DNA from: Devosia sp. Root436
Lineage (GTDB): Bacteria > Pseudomonadota > Alphaproteobacteria > Rhizobiales > Devosiaceae
Length of the DNA: 64,000 nt
Direction: 5' to 3'
Assembly: GCF_001426345.1 (NCBI RefSeq)
Contig: NZ_LMEM01000010.1
Location: 216,135-280,134, forward strand
Shown here one piece after another: positions 51,857 to 61,001 of the stretch; the stretch's first letter is position 1, and each line of letters starts with the position of its first letter. The position numbers were made by a program, and so were the translations under genes. The notes beneath the pieces are model-generated. The model saw only the letters and a list, made by a program, of their open reading frames with translations. It was not told where the DNA came from and did no database searches.

Positions 51857-51952
51857 GGCGACGATGTTTTCCACACTGTCATCCCCAGCTCAAGCCCATG
51901 GCTGTGACAATGACTCATGGTTTTGACCAGGCGCCCAACTTGTTAGACTTGG

Positions 51953-51968
51953 TTACCAAAACATTAAC
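51953..51968. promoter_or_regulatory. CtrA-like box in the candidate origin (1)
   Basis: TTAC-N7-TTAAC, one base off TTAA-N7-TTAAC. Confidence 0.4.
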
Positions 51969-52095
51969 ATCTGGACTCTGCACCTGCTCCAGCGGGGGCT
52001 GGGATAGCTCTGGGGATAACCCGGATGGGACCGCACTCGCCCGCCAAGCGTTTTTGCACAGTGCAGGGCGAATCATTGACTCCGGAGTCAGCCCG

Positions 52096-52112
52096 TTAAG
52101 CCCTGCTTAACC
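52096..52112. promoter_or_regulatory. CtrA-like box in the candidate origin (2)
   Basis: TTAA-N7-TTAACC, a full match to the CtrA consensus, with TTAA at 52096-52099 and 52107-52110. Confidence 0.55.
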
Positions 52113-52152
52113 ATTGCGGCGCGGCAGCGGCCGGAACGCTCCACAGAGGCCG

Positions 52153-52169
52153 TTAACACCCTGTTTACC
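52153..52169. promoter_or_regulatory. CtrA-like box in the candidate origin (3)
   Basis: TTAA-N7-TTTACC, one base off the consensus, 40 bases from box 2. Confidence 0.4.
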
Positions 52170-52296
52170 ATAGGCTGCGCCGTTGTGCCGCCATGAGGGC
52201 GATTGTGGATGACGCTGAATTGGCTCAAAACACCGCCATGATAATACTGATACGAAGTCAGAAAGACTCTTTAGGGGTTTGGAAGGGAAGGGCGTC

Positions 52297-53325
52297 GTGA
52301 CCCACAAGCCCCTGCTCGCCACCGTGCTGGGCCAACGCCAGGAGCGACCGCCAATCTGGATCATGCGCCAGGCCGGCCGCTACCTGCCCGAATATCGCGA
52401 GATCAGGACGAGAGCGAAGAACTTCCTCGAGCTCTGCTATACGCCCGATCTCGCCACCGAAGTCACATTGCAGCCCCTGCGCCGCTTCGATCTCGACGCG
52501 GCCATCCTGTTCTCGGACATTCTCGTTATCCCCGACGCTCTCGGGCAATCGGTGCGCTTTGAAGCCGGCGAGGGTCCGGTCCTTGATCCGGTGAGTGCTG
52601 CAAGTATCGCCGGGCTGGGGAAGGACAGGCAGGCGCTGGACCATCTTGCGCCGGTCCTGGAGACCCTGCGCCGCCTGCGGACGGCCCTGGCACCGGAAAA
52701 GACCCTGATCGGCTTCTGCGGCTCTCCCTGGACGGTGGCGACCTATATGATCGGTGGCCGCGGCTCGCCCGACCAGGCGGCGGCGCGGCTCTTTGCCCTG
52801 CGCCATCCGGAGGCCTTTGCGTCGCTGCTCGACGTGCTGGTCCAGACCAGCGTGGATTATCTGGTGGCGCAGTTCCAGGCCGGCGCCGATGTGGTGCAGC
52901 TGTTCGAGAGCTGGGCGCTCAATCTGGATGACCAGGCCTTTGCCAGCCATGTCATCGTGCCCAATCGCCGGATCGTCGAAGGCGTGCGGGAAAAAGTGCC
53001 CAATGCGCCGATCATCGGCTTTCCGCGCGGCGCGGCGGGCAACCTCGCCCGCTATGCCGGCCAGACCGGCGTCAATGCGCTGGGGCTCGACTATGCCACG
53101 CCGCTCGATTTTGCCGGCAAGCACCTGCCGGCCACGTTGCCGGTGCAGGGGAATCTCGATCCGCTACGGCTGGTGGCGGGCGGCAGCCAGCTCGACGAGC
53201 GGGTCGACCAGATCATTGCCGCCTTCGCCGATCGGCCGCATATTTTCAATCTGGGCCACGGTATCGTGCCCGAAACCCCGATCGAGCATGTTGAACGGCT
53301 CGTGAACCGGGTGAAGAACGGCTAG
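52297..53325 (+). CDS. hemE: Uroporphyrinogen decarboxylase
   Basis: A 342-residue heme-pathway enzyme that removes four acetate carboxyls to form coproporphyrinogen III. It has PPIWIMRQAGRYLPEYRE, DAAILFSDILVIPDALG, FCGSPWTVATYM, LFESWALNLD, IGFPRGA and NLGHGIVPETPIEHV. GTG at 52297 was chosen because GGAAGGGAAGGGCGTC lies directly upstream; a TTG six codons earlier is possible. It flanks the candidate oriC and is followed by hemJ. Confidence 0.97.
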   Translation: MTHKPLLATVLGQRQERPPIWIMRQAGRYLPEYREIRTRAKNFLELCYTPDLATEVTLQPLRRFDLDAAILFSDILVIPDALGQSVRFEAGEGPVLDPVSAASIAGLGKDRQALDHLAPVLETLRRLRTALAPEKTLIGFCGSPWTVATYMIGGRGSPDQAAARLFALRHPEAFASLLDVLVQTSVDYLVAQFQAGADVVQLFESWALNLDDQAFASHVIVPNRRIVEGVREKVPNAPIIGFPRGAAGNLARYAGQTGVNALGLDYATPLDFAGKHLPATLPVQGNLDPLRLVAGGSQLDERVDQIIAAFADRPHIFNLGHGIVPETPIEHVERLVNRVKNG

Positions 53326-53356
53326 CCGTTACGCGAACTGTTGAGGAGTTCGAAAA

Positions 53357-53785
53357 GTGTATGAATGGGTCAAGGCGCTGCATGTCATTTCGGTGATCGC
53401 CTGGATGGCGGGCATGATGTATCTGCCGCGCCTCTTCGTTTATCACGCCCAGTCACCCGTCGGCTCGGAGAAGTCCGAGACCTTCAAGGTCATGGAGCGT
53501 AAGCTCTATCGCGGCATCATCACTCCGGCGATGATCGCCACCTGGATTTTCGGCCTTTGGCTGGCCTTCGGCTTCGGCATTGTCGATTTTTCCATGGGCT
53601 GGATGTGGCTCAAAGCCGCGATGGTCCTGACGCTATCGGGCGTCCATGGCTGGTATGGGGGGTTGCTGCGGAAATTCCAGAACGACCAGAATACCCGTCC
53701 GCACACTTTCTACCGCGCCATCAACGAAATCCCCTTCGTCATCGCGATTGTCATCGTCGTCGCCGTTATCGTGAAGCCGTTCTGA
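53357..53785 (+). CDS. hemJ: Protoporphyrinogen oxidase HemJ
   Basis: A 142-residue integral membrane protein with four segments and the HemJ pattern: WVKALHVISVIAWMAGMMYLPRLFVYH (conserved His-11 region and R), WLKAAMVLTLSGVHGWYGG and RAINEIPFVIAIVIVVAVI. HemJ oxidises protoporphyrinogen IX in bacteria without HemG or HemY. It starts GTG with GAGGAG upstream, 31 bases after hemE, and makes a heme pair with it. Confidence 0.95.
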   Translation: MYEWVKALHVISVIAWMAGMMYLPRLFVYHAQSPVGSEKSETFKVMERKLYRGIITPAMIATWIFGLWLAFGFGIVDFSMGWMWLKAAMVLTLSGVHGWYGGLLRKFQNDQNTRPHTFYRAINEIPFVIAIVIVVAVIVKPF

Positions 53786-53793
53786 ATTGAAGC

Positions 53794-53807
53794 GTTTCAC
53801 GTGAATC
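53794..53807. other. parS-like site between hemJ and rho
   Basis: GTTTCACGTGAATC, 9 bases after the hemJ stop codon. Confidence 0.65.
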
Positions 53808-53973
53808 CGCCGTTCTGCGACGGTTTCGTTCTTGAAACCGCCGCAAGATCGCGCTACATGCCTTGCCAACGCATCCCAATCATAGCTGATCTCCCCGGTC
53901 GCTGCGCGGTGCCTACCCCTCCCAGATTTATCGCCTGCGACGATTACCGTTTCCCAATAGGGTCTCCCGCTAC

Positions 53974-55239
53974 ATGCAGAATATGAAGCTCAGCGAGCTC
54001 AAGGCCAAATCCCCGGCCGAACTCCTGGTGTTCGCTGAAGAACACGAGGTCGAGAATGCCTCGACTATGCGCAAACAGGAATTGATGTTTGCCATCCTCA
54101 AGGAACTGGCCGCCCAGGAAGTCGACATTACCGGCGAAGGCGTCGTCGAAGTCCTTCCCGACGGTTTCGGTTTCCTGCGCTCCCCGGACGCCAACTATCT
54201 TCCGGGCCCCGACGACATCTATGTCAGTCCCAGTCAAATCCGCCGCTTCGGTCTGCGTACCGGCGATACGGTTGAAGGCCAGATAAGGTCTCCCAAGGAA
54301 GGCGAGCGCTATTTCGCGCTGCTCAAGGTCAACACCATCAATTTCGAAGATCCCGAGGCGGTTCGCCACAAGGTCAACTTCGACAACCTCACCCCCCTCT
54401 ACCCCGAAGAACGGCTCCGCATGGAGCTGCCCGATCCGACCCTCAAGGATCGCTCGGCCCGGCTGCTCGATCTCGTTGCCCCGCTTGGCAAGGGCCAGCG
54501 CGCCCTAATTGTTGCGCCACCTCGTACCGGTAAGACCGTACTGTTGCAGAATATTGCACAGTCGATCGCCACCAATCATCCCGAATGCTATCTCATCGTC
54601 CTTTTGATCGACGAGCGCCCCGAGGAAGTGACCGATATGCAGCGCTCGGTGCGCGGCGAAGTCATCTCATCGACTTTTGACGAGCCGGCCAGCCGCCACG
54701 TCCAGGTCGCCGAAATGGTCATCGAAAAGGCCAAGCGCCTGGTCGAACACAAGCGCGACGTGGTCATCCTACTCGATTCCATCACCCGCCTCGGCCGCGC
54801 CTACAACACCGTCGTTCCGAGCTCGGGCAAGGTGCTCACCGGCGGCGTGGACGCCAATGCCCTGCAGCGCCCCAAGCGCTTCTTCGGCGCCGCGCGCAAT
54901 ATCGAGGATGGCGGCTCGCTGACCATCATTTCCACCGCGCTGATCGATACCGGCTCGCGAATGGACGAAGTGATCTTCGAAGAGTTCAAGGGCACCGGCA
55001 ACTCGGAAATCATCCTTGACCGCAAGGTCGCCGACAAGCGCATCTTCCCGGCACTCGACATCACCAAGTCCGGCACCCGCAAGGAAGAGCTGCTGGTCGA
55101 GAGCGACATCCTCAAGAAGATGTATGTGTTGCGCCGCATTCTCAACCCGATGGGGACGATCGATGCCATGGAATTCCTGATGGACAAGGTCCGCCAGACC
55201 AAAACGAATTCCGACTTCTTCGATTCGATGAATACCTGA
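53974..55239 (+). CDS. rho: Transcription termination factor Rho
   Basis: A 421-residue hexameric RNA helicase. The N-terminal RNA-binding OB fold (about 50-120) has [34 protein letters not shown]. The ATPase core has Walker A in [46 protein letters not shown] and the secondary RNA site GGVDANAL. Start: [21 protein letters not shown] at 53974 (or 53983). It has a 188-base leader which carries a parS-like site. Confidence 0.98.
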   Translation: MQNMKLSELKAKSPAELLVFAEEHEVENASTMRKQELMFAILKELAAQEVDITGEGVVEVLPDGFGFLRSPDANYLPGPDDIYVSPSQIRRFGLRTGDTVEGQIRSPKEGERYFALLKVNTINFEDPEAVRHKVNFDNLTPLYPEERLRMELPDPTLKDRSARLLDLVAPLGKGQRALIVAPPRTGKTVLLQNIAQSIATNHPECYLIVLLIDERPEEVTDMQRSVRGEVISSTFDEPASRHVQVAEMVIEKAKRLVEHKRDVVILLDSITRLGRAYNTVVPSSGKVLTGGVDANALQRPKRFFGAARNIEDGGSLTIISTALIDTGSRMDEVIFEEFKGTGNSEIILDRKVADKRIFPALDITKSGTRKEELLVESDILKKMYVLRRILNPMGTIDAMEFLMDKVRQTKTNSDFFDSMNT

Positions 55240-55305
55240 AGCACCGGCCCGAAAAGTGGAAACCGGTTTTCGGATCAGCCGACGCGGCTTTAGAGACTGA
55301 CCGCC

Positions 55306-56592
55306 ATGCGGTCGGGTGATACAATCGTGGCGCTGTCCTCCGGGGCACCGCCTTCCGGGGTGGCGGTCATCCGTCTCTCCGGGCCCGATGTGGCTTCCAT
55401 AATCGAAGACATTGCCGGCACAATCCCCGAACCGCGCCGCCTGACATTGCGGCCCGTCGGCCGCGATTCGCTGCTCGATCGTGGACTCCTCGCCTGGTTT
55501 CCGGGGCCGCACAGCTTTACCGGCGAAGACTGCGCCGAATTGCAGGTGCATGGCTCGCCCGCCGGTGTGCGGGCTATCATCAAGCTCATCACCTCAAAGG
55601 GTGCGCGCCTGGCCGAAGCCGGCGAATTTACCCGCCGCGCCTTTGAAAACGGCAAGCTGGACCTGGTCGAGATCGAAGGTCTTGGCGACCTGCTGGATGC
55701 CGAAACCGAAAACCAGCGCCGCCAGGCGCTCGCCCGCTTCGAGGGCGGGCTGTCGCAAAAGATCGATGCCTGGCGCGATCAGCTGCTCGACCTGCGCGCC
55801 GAGATCGAGGCTCGGCTGGACTTTTCCGACGAAGGCGATGTCGGCGACCTGCCGGACAGTTTTGGCGGAAGCATCGCTGTCCTGCGCCGGGATATCGGCG
55901 CCGCCCTCGCCTCCCTGGAGCACGGCCGTATTATCCGCGAAGGCGTCCGCGTTGCCCTGGCTGGCGCGCCCAACGCCGGAAAATCCAGCCTGCTCAATGC
56001 CTTGGCCCGATCCGACATTGCCATCGTCACCGACGAGGCCGGCACCACACGCGACGTGCGCGAGGTGCCGCTCGATATCAATGGCCAGCTCTATGTCCTG
56101 CTCGACCTGGCGGGGTTGCGTGAGACAGAGAGCAAGGCCGAGGCCGAGGGCGTGCGCCGCGCTCGCCAGGCCATCGAGCAGGCTGATATCGTGCTCTGGC
56201 TGCACGCCCCCGACATTGCCGGCGTTTGCGAGCCGCATGGCGACAGAATCATTAAGGTGGGCACCAAGCGCGATCTTGGCCCGGTGCCCGGCATGGATGT
56301 CGAGGTGTCGGCACAATCGGGTGCCGGCCTCGATATATTGCTGCGGCGGATCGAGGCCATTGGCGAGCTGCTGTCCGGCGGCGAACCGGCCTTGCTGAGC
56401 CGCGAGCGCGACCGCCTCGCGCTTGAGAGTGCAAATGAATCGCTGGACGCGGCGCGGCGGCAACTGGCGGTACCCGAACTGGCCGCCGAAAGCCTGCGCA
56501 TCGCCTCGCAATCATTGGAACGGCTGGTGGGACGCCTTGATGCGGAACGCGTGCTGGATCGCCTGTTTGCCAGCTTCTGCATCGGAAAATGA
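55306..56592 (+). CDS. mnmE: tRNA modification GTPase MnmE (TrmE)
   Basis: A 428-residue GTPase that with MnmG makes the 5-carboxymethylaminomethyl group at U34 of tRNA. The N-terminal folate-binding domain has TIVALSSGAPPSGVAVIRLSGP; the G domain has GAPNAGKSSLLNALA (P-loop), AGTTRD, DLAGLRE and TKRD; the C-terminus ends CIGK, giving the Cys of the FCIGK motif. Length is slightly shorter than E. coli (454). Follows rho by 66 bases, then mnmG. Confidence 0.97.
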   Translation: MRSGDTIVALSSGAPPSGVAVIRLSGPDVASIIEDIAGTIPEPRRLTLRPVGRDSLLDRGLLAWFPGPHSFTGEDCAELQVHGSPAGVRAIIKLITSKGARLAEAGEFTRRAFENGKLDLVEIEGLGDLLDAETENQRRQALARFEGGLSQKIDAWRDQLLDLRAEIEARLDFSDEGDVGDLPDSFGGSIAVLRRDIGAALASLEHGRIIREGVRVALAGAPNAGKSSLLNALARSDIAIVTDEAGTTRDVREVPLDINGQLYVLLDLAGLRETESKAEAEGVRRARQAIEQADIVLWLHAPDIAGVCEPHGDRIIKVGTKRDLGPVPGMDVEVSAQSGAGLDILLRRIEAIGELLSGGEPALLSRERDRLALESANESLDAARRQLAVPELAAESLRIASQSLERLVGRLDAERVLDRLFASFCIGK

Positions 56593-56605
56593 TTCACGTG
56601 AAACA
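56590..56605. other. parS-like site after mnmE
   Basis: TGATTCACGTGAAACA: core GATTCACGTGAAAC with the flanking T and A of the full 16-base parS palindrome. Overlaps the mnmE stop codon. Confidence 0.7.
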
Positions 56606-56610
56606 TCAGA

Positions 56611-56646
56611 AGTGAGCCTGTCGAACCACGAGGGCAGGGCGGCGCG
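56611..56646. repeat. Fragment of palindromic repeat family B
   Basis: GTGAGCCTGTCGAACCACGAGGGC resembles one outer arm of family B. It sits between the two parS-like sites upstream of mnmG. Confidence 0.55.
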
Positions 56647-56659
56647 GCCGCAGGCCAAT

Positions 56660-56675
56660 TGATTCACGTGAAACA
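56660..56675. other. parS-like site upstream of mnmG
   Basis: TGATTCACGTGAAACA, identical to the copy 70 bases upstream, 33 bases before the mnmG start. Confidence 0.7.
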
Positions 56676-56708
56676 TTGGCCTATTGAGCCAGCTCTGGAG
56701 ACAGACCC

Positions 56709-58571
56709 ATGAGCGACTATGCCGTTATCATCGTTGGGGGAGGCCATGCCGGCTGCGAAGCGGCGGCGGCGGCGGCGCGCCTGGGCGTGCCCACGGCGCT
56801 GGTGACGCATCGCTTCGCCACGATCGGTGAGATGAGCTGCAATCCGGCCATTGGCGGCCTTGGCAAGGGCCATCTGGTGCGCGAGATCGACGCGCTGGAC
56901 GGGCTGATGGGCCGCGTCGCCGACCAGGCCGGCATCCAGTTCCGCGTGCTCAATCGTCGCAAGGGCCCCGCCGTACGCGGCCCGCGCGCCCAGGCCGACC
57001 GCAAGCTTTATCGCGAAGCGATGCAGGCAGCGATATCAGCGCAGGCCAATCTCGACGTGATCGAAGGCGAAGTCGACGATATCGAAGTCACCGACGGCGC
57101 GGTCAGTGGCGTCGTGCTGCTCGATGGCCGCCGCCTCGGCACCAAGGCGGTGGTCCTGACCACCGGCACTTTCCTGCGCGGCCTGATCCATCGCGGCGAG
57201 GAAACCACGCCAGCCGGCCGCGTCGGCGAAAAGCCGGTTCTGGGCCTTTCCACGCGCCTTGAAAATCTCGGCCTGCAGCTCGGCCGTCTCAAGACCGGCA
57301 CCCCGGCGCGGCTCGATGGCACCAGCATCGATTATTCGGTGCTGGAGGAACAGCCGGGCGACAATCCGCCCGAGGCCTTTTCGGCGCTGACCAGGGCGAT
57401 CATCACACCCCAGGTGTCCTGCCACATCACGCGAACCACGGCCGAGACACATCGCATCATCTCTGAAAATCTGCATCGCTCGGCCATGTATTCCGGACGT
57501 ATCCAAAGCCGCGGCCCGCGCTATTGTCCGTCCATCGAGGACAAGGTGGTGCGCTTCGCCGATCGAGACAGCCATCAGATTTTTCTTGAGCCAGAGGGAC
57601 TTGAGGACAAGACCATTTATCCCAATGGCCTGTCGACCTCGCTGCCGTCAGAGGTGCAGGAGGCCTTTCTGCGCTCCATGCCGGGGCTCGAAAATGTTCG
57701 CATTGTCAGGCCGGGCTATGCCATCGAATATGACTATGTCGATCCGCGCGAGTTGCGGGCGACGCTCGAGGTCAAGCGCCAGCCCGGCCTGTACCTGGCT
57801 GGCCAGATCAACGGCACCACGGGCTATGAAGAAGCCGGCGCGCAAGGCCTGCTGGCCGGCGCCAATGCGGCTTTGGCCGCGATGGGCCGCGAGCCGATGA
57901 TTCTGTCGCGCACCGAGAGTTATCTCGGCGTGATGGTGGATGACCTGGTGACGCGCGGCGTCAGCGAGCCCTATCGCATGTTCACCTCACGCGCCGAGTT
58001 CCGCCTGCATCTGCGCGCCGACAATGCCGACCAGCGGCTGACGCCGCTGGGGGTGGAGAAAGGCCTGGTCGGAGAAGAGCGCCGCGCTCTATTTGTCGCC
58101 AAGGCCGATGCGCTCGGCAAGGGCCGCGCTTTGCTGACCCGTCTGATGGCCTCGCCCAATGCAGCTCGCAAGGCGGGCATTGCCGTCAATGAAGACGGCA
58201 AGCTGCGGTCGGCTTTTGACCTGCTGTCCTATCCTGATGTCACGCCGGCGGATGCCGGCCAGCTTTGGCCGGAAGTGCTTGAAATACCGTCTGAAATCAT
58301 CGAGCAACTGGTTGTCGATGCGCAATATGCGGTCTATCTCGAGCGCCAGCGCGACGACATCGATGCGGTGCGGCGTGACGAGCAGAAGCCGATCCCCGAT
58401 CATCTCGACTATGCGGCGATCCCAGGTCTGTCGATGGAACTGCGGCAGAAACTGCAGCAATACCGGCCGCAGACCATTGCCCAGGCTCAGGCCATGGATG
58501 GGATGACGCCGGCAGCGGTGACTTTGCTGCTGGCCGTTATTCGCCGCGGCGACCTGCGCAAGGCCGGCTGA
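56709..58571 (+). CDS. mnmG: tRNA uridine-5-carboxymethylaminomethyl modification enzyme MnmG (GidA)
   Basis: A 620-residue FAD protein that partners MnmE. The FAD site is [23 protein letters not shown] (about 4-26), then [47 protein letters not shown] and [21 protein letters not shown]. Length matches GidA (629). Its stop TGA overlaps the rsmG start by one base, the classical gidA-gidB arrangement near oriC. Confidence 0.98.
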   Translation: MSDYAVIIVGGGHAGCEAAAAAARLGVPTALVTHRFATIGEMSCNPAIGGLGKGHLVREIDALDGLMGRVADQAGIQFRVLNRRKGPAVRGPRAQADRKLYREAMQAAISAQANLDVIEGEVDDIEVTDGAVSGVVLLDGRRLGTKAVVLTTGTFLRGLIHRGEETTPAGRVGEKPVLGLSTRLENLGLQLGRLKTGTPARLDGTSIDYSVLEEQPGDNPPEAFSALTRAIITPQVSCHITRTTAETHRIISENLHRSAMYSGRIQSRGPRYCPSIEDKVVRFADRDSHQIFLEPEGLEDKTIYPNGLSTSLPSEVQEAFLRSMPGLENVRIVRPGYAIEYDYVDPRELRATLEVKRQPGLYLAGQINGTTGYEEAGAQGLLAGANAALAAMGREPMILSRTESYLGVMVDDLVTRGVSEPYRMFTSRAEFRLHLRADNADQRLTPLGVEKGLVGEERRALFVAKADALGKGRALLTRLMASPNAARKAGIAVNEDGKLRSAFDLLSYPDVTPADAGQLWPEVLEIPSEIIEQLVVDAQYAVYLERQRDDIDAVRRDEQKPIPDHLDYAAIPGLSMELRQKLQQYRPQTIAQAQAMDGMTPAAVTLLLAVIRRGDLRKAG

Positions 58572-59218
58572 TGGCCGATATTGACGCCATCGCGCCTTAC
58601 GCGGCGCATTTCACGCGGCCGCTGGCCGATGTTGCTGCCGATCTGGAATCCTATGCTCAGCTGCTGAGGAAGTGGCAGGCGGTACAGAATCTTGTTTCAC
58701 GTGAAACATTGAATTTGGTCTGGTCCCGCCATTTTGCCGATAGCTTGCAGGTACTGCCGCTATTAGCAGCGGATGACCACGCCTTTCTCGATCTTGGCAG
58801 CGGTGGCGGCCTGCCGGCCCTGCCGCTGGCCATTGCGCTCAAGAGCCCAAATCACCACTTCACGCTTATCGAGCCCAATGGCAGAAAGGTGAGCTTTCTG
58901 CGCACCGTGGCCCGCGAGCTGGGTCTTATCGTCACGGTCGAGGGGGCGCGCAGCGACCAAATTGATTCACGTGAAACACCGGTGCCTGACGTGATTACAT
59001 CGCGCGCGCTGGCCGGTTTGCCGGTCCTGTGCGGTTGGATGCAGCCCTTCTTTAGCCCGGAAACGCGGGCAATTCTGCATAAGGGCAGGGAACATGTTGA
59101 AGAACTGGCGGAAGCGGTTCCGCATTGGGACTTTAACGTGGTAATAACCAGGAGCGACACCGATGCTGAAGGTGTCCTGCTCACGCTCAAGAATTTGCGT
59201 TCGAAAACAGTGAGTTAG
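58571..59218 (+). CDS. rsmG: 16S rRNA (guanine(527)-N7)-methyltransferase RsmG (GidB)
   Basis: A 215-residue SAM methyltransferase that modifies G527 of 16S rRNA. The SAM-site AFLDLGSGGGLPALPLAI and FTLIEPNGRKVSFLRTVARELGL are complete. Loss of this enzyme gives low-level streptomycin resistance in other bacteria. Two parS-like palindromes lie inside the gene and encode VSRETL and DSRETP segments. It starts in the mnmG stop and precedes parA. Confidence 0.96.
   Translation: MADIDAIAPYAAHFTRPLADVAADLESYAQLLRKWQAVQNLVSRETLNLVWSRHFADSLQVLPLLAADDHAFLDLGSGGGLPALPLAIALKSPNHHFTLIEPNGRKVSFLRTVARELGLIVTVEGARSDQIDSRETPVPDVITSRALAGLPVLCGWMQPFFSPETRAILHKGREHVEELAEAVPHWDFNVVITRSDTDAEGVLLTLKNLRSKTVS
58693..58708. 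other. parS site inside rsmG, perfect 16-base palindrome
   Basis: TGTTTCACGTGAAACA, the exact bacterial parS consensus form. Within rsmG (frame: Val-Ser-Arg-Glu-Thr), 550 bases before parA. The best ParB-binding candidate in the window. Confidence 0.85.
58963..58978. other. parS-like site inside rsmG (2)
   Basis: TGATTCACGTGAAACA; one base off the perfect site. Frame encodes Asp-Ser-Arg-Glu-Thr. Confidence 0.7.
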
Positions 59219-59245
59219 TTAGCGGCGAACGAGCTGGAGGCCATT

Positions 59246-60046
59246 GTGGCGCCCCGTATCCTGACATTGGCGAACCAGAAGGGCGGCGTGGGCAAGACCA
59301 CGACCGCCATCAATCTTGCGACCGCCTTGGCCGCCATTGGCGAGCGCGTGCTGATCGTCGATCTCGATCCGCAGGGCAATGCCTCCACCGGACTCGGCAT
59401 TTCGCGCACCGATCGCGACGTGTCGTCCTATGACCTCCTGGTCGGGGAAGCCAGCGTGGCGCAGGCGGCCATCATGACGTCGGTGCCCAATGTGGCTATC
59501 GTCCCCTCGACCATGGATTTGCTGGGCGTGGAGTTGACCATTGCCGGGCATGCGGACCGCGCCTTCAAGCTGCGCAATGCGTTCAAGCAGCTCGGCGACC
59601 TCAGCATCAACGAGAAGCCGGTAAGCTATATCCTCATCGACTGCCCGCCTTCGCTGAACCTGCTCACCGTCAATTCTCTGGTCGCGGCCGATGCGGTGCT
59701 GGTCCCCTTGCAATGCGAGTTCTTCGCGCTGGAGGGCTTGAGCCAACTGCTTCAAACTATTGAGCAAATCCGCTCGACGCTCAATCCGCGCCTGTCCATC
59801 CAGGGCGTGGTCATGACCATGTTCGACAAGCGCAACAACCTCTCCGAACAGGTGTTGCAGGATGTGCGGCAGGAGATGGGCAATCTTGTCTACGACACGG
59901 TCATTCCACGCAACGTGCGGCTCAGCGAGGCGCCATCCTATGGCAAGCCGGCTTTGCTCTATGATCTCAAATGCGCCGGCAGCCAGGCTTATCTGCGCCT
60001 GGCCACCGAAGTAATCCGCCGCGAGCGGCAGCTCAACGCGGCATAG
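59246..60046 (+). CDS. parA: Chromosome partitioning ATPase ParA
   Basis: A 266-residue deviant-Walker ATPase that forms DNA-bound gradients to move ParB-parS complexes. The P-loop KGGVGKTT is at 12-19, with DLDPQGNAST, and YILIDCPPSLNLLTVNSL for Walker B. Starts GTG; the region upstream has GAGCTGGAGG. ParA and ParB are 10 bases apart, forming the parAB operon that follows rsmG. Confidence 0.97.
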   Translation: MAPRILTLANQKGGVGKTTTAINLATALAAIGERVLIVDLDPQGNASTGLGISRTDRDVSSYDLLVGEASVAQAAIMTSVPNVAIVPSTMDLLGVELTIAGHADRAFKLRNAFKQLGDLSINEKPVSYILIDCPPSLNLLTVNSLVAADAVLVPLQCEFFALEGLSQLLQTIEQIRSTLNPRLSIQGVVMTMFDKRNNLSEQVLQDVRQEMGNLVYDTVIPRNVRLSEAPSYGKPALLYDLKCAGSQAYLRLATEVIRRERQLNAA

Positions 60047-60056
60047 GAGTTCCACC

Positions 60057-60932
60057 ATGAACGACAGACCCACACGTCTTGGCCGCGGGCTTGCGGCGCT
60101 GATTGGCGACATGGCCACCGTGGAAGGCGCGCGCGTCACCGAATCGGGCGGGGTCAAGCGCCTGCCGGTGGAATTCATCATCGCCAACCGCGCCAATCCC
60201 CGCCGCACCTTCGATCCGGACCAGCTCGAGGAGCTGACCAATTCGATTCGCGAAAAGGGCGTGATGCAGCCTCTGCTGGTGCGGCCGAGCGACGATCCCA
60301 ATATTTTCGAGCTGATTGCCGGCGAGCGCCGCTGGCGCGCCGCGCAGAAGGCGGGTCTGCATGATGTGCCGGTCATCGTGCGCGAAGTGGGCGACAAGGA
60401 AGCGCTCGAACTCGCCATTATCGAGAACGTGCAGCGTGCCGATCTCAATCCGCTTGAAGAAGCCATGGGTTACGGGCAACTGATCGAGCAGTTCGATTAT
60501 ACCCAGCAGGATTTGGCGCAGGTTATCGGCAAGAGCCGCTCGCATGTCGCCAACACCTTGCGCCTGCTGCGCCTGCCAGAGGACGTGCGCGGCATGGTGG
60601 CCAGCGGCACATTGACGGCGGGTCATGCCCGCACACTGATCACCGCCGAGGATCCGGCCACCCTGGCCCGCCAGATCGTCGCTGGCGGCCTGTCGGTGCG
60701 CGAGGCCGAGGCCCTGAGCCAGCAGCGCGATGTCGCCGGCACCAAAAAGCCCAGCGCAGCCCAAAGCCAGCGCGATGCAGATACGGTGGCGCTGGAACGC
60801 CGGCTGTCCGATGCGCTGGGGCTTTCGGTGTCGCTGGCGCATAGCGAACGCGGCGGCAAGCTCGAAATCCGCTACAAGACGCTGGAACAGCTCGACGGCA
60901 TCTGCGTGAAGCTCACGGGCTATCCCAACTAA
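60057..60932 (+). CDS. parB: Chromosome partitioning protein ParB
   Basis: A 291-residue CTPase clamp. The CTP-binding motifs are GERRWRAAQKAGLHDVPVIVR (GERRxR at 89-94) and ENVQRADLNP (123-132), the parS-binding helix-turn-helix is about 149-170 (TQQDLAQVIGKSRSHVANTLRLLRLP), and the C-terminal dimerisation region is LSLAHSERGGKLEIRYKTLEQLDGI-like. It would load at the parS-like sites in this window. Confidence 0.97.
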   Translation: MNDRPTRLGRGLAALIGDMATVEGARVTESGGVKRLPVEFIIANRANPRRTFDPDQLEELTNSIREKGVMQPLLVRPSDDPNIFELIAGERRWRAAQKAGLHDVPVIVREVGDKEALELAIIENVQRADLNPLEEAMGYGQLIEQFDYTQQDLAQVIGKSRSHVANTLRLLRLPEDVRGMVASGTLTAGHARTLITAEDPATLARQIVAGGLSVREAEALSQQRDVAGTKKPSAAQSQRDADTVALERRLSDALGLSVSLAHSERGGKLEIRYKTLEQLDGICVKLTGYPN

Positions 60933-60977
60933 CAGCCACTTCGACACAACCTACGGTGTCATTCCCGCCGGCTGCCC

Positions 60978-60991
60978 GTTTCACGTGAAAC
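60978..60991. other. parS-like site after parB, perfect 14-base core
   Basis: GTTTCACGTGAAAC, a perfect 14-base palindrome, in the gap between convergent parB and holA. Confidence 0.8.
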
Positions 60992-61001
60992 GCGGCGCTG
61001 G

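Larger units (their letters stand above)
51857..52296. other. Candidate chromosomal origin of replication (oriC) between maf and hemE
   Basis: A 440-base gap, the longest gene-free stretch in the window, separating leftward maf-aroE-coaE-dnaQ from rightward hemE...parB. It holds three sequences one base off the DnaA box TTATCCACA (51867-51875, TGGGGATAA at 52011-52019, TGTGGATGA at 52204-52212), three CtrA-like boxes and six GANTC sites. The 52213-52275 part is AT-richer. In Caulobacter and Sinorhizobium oriC lies beside hemE. Origin function here is inferred from position and motifs. Confidence 0.6.

Noticed and set aside
59219..60466. A 415-residue minus-strand frame opposite parA and parB
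   Set aside because: Antisense shadow; parA and parB have complete motifs.
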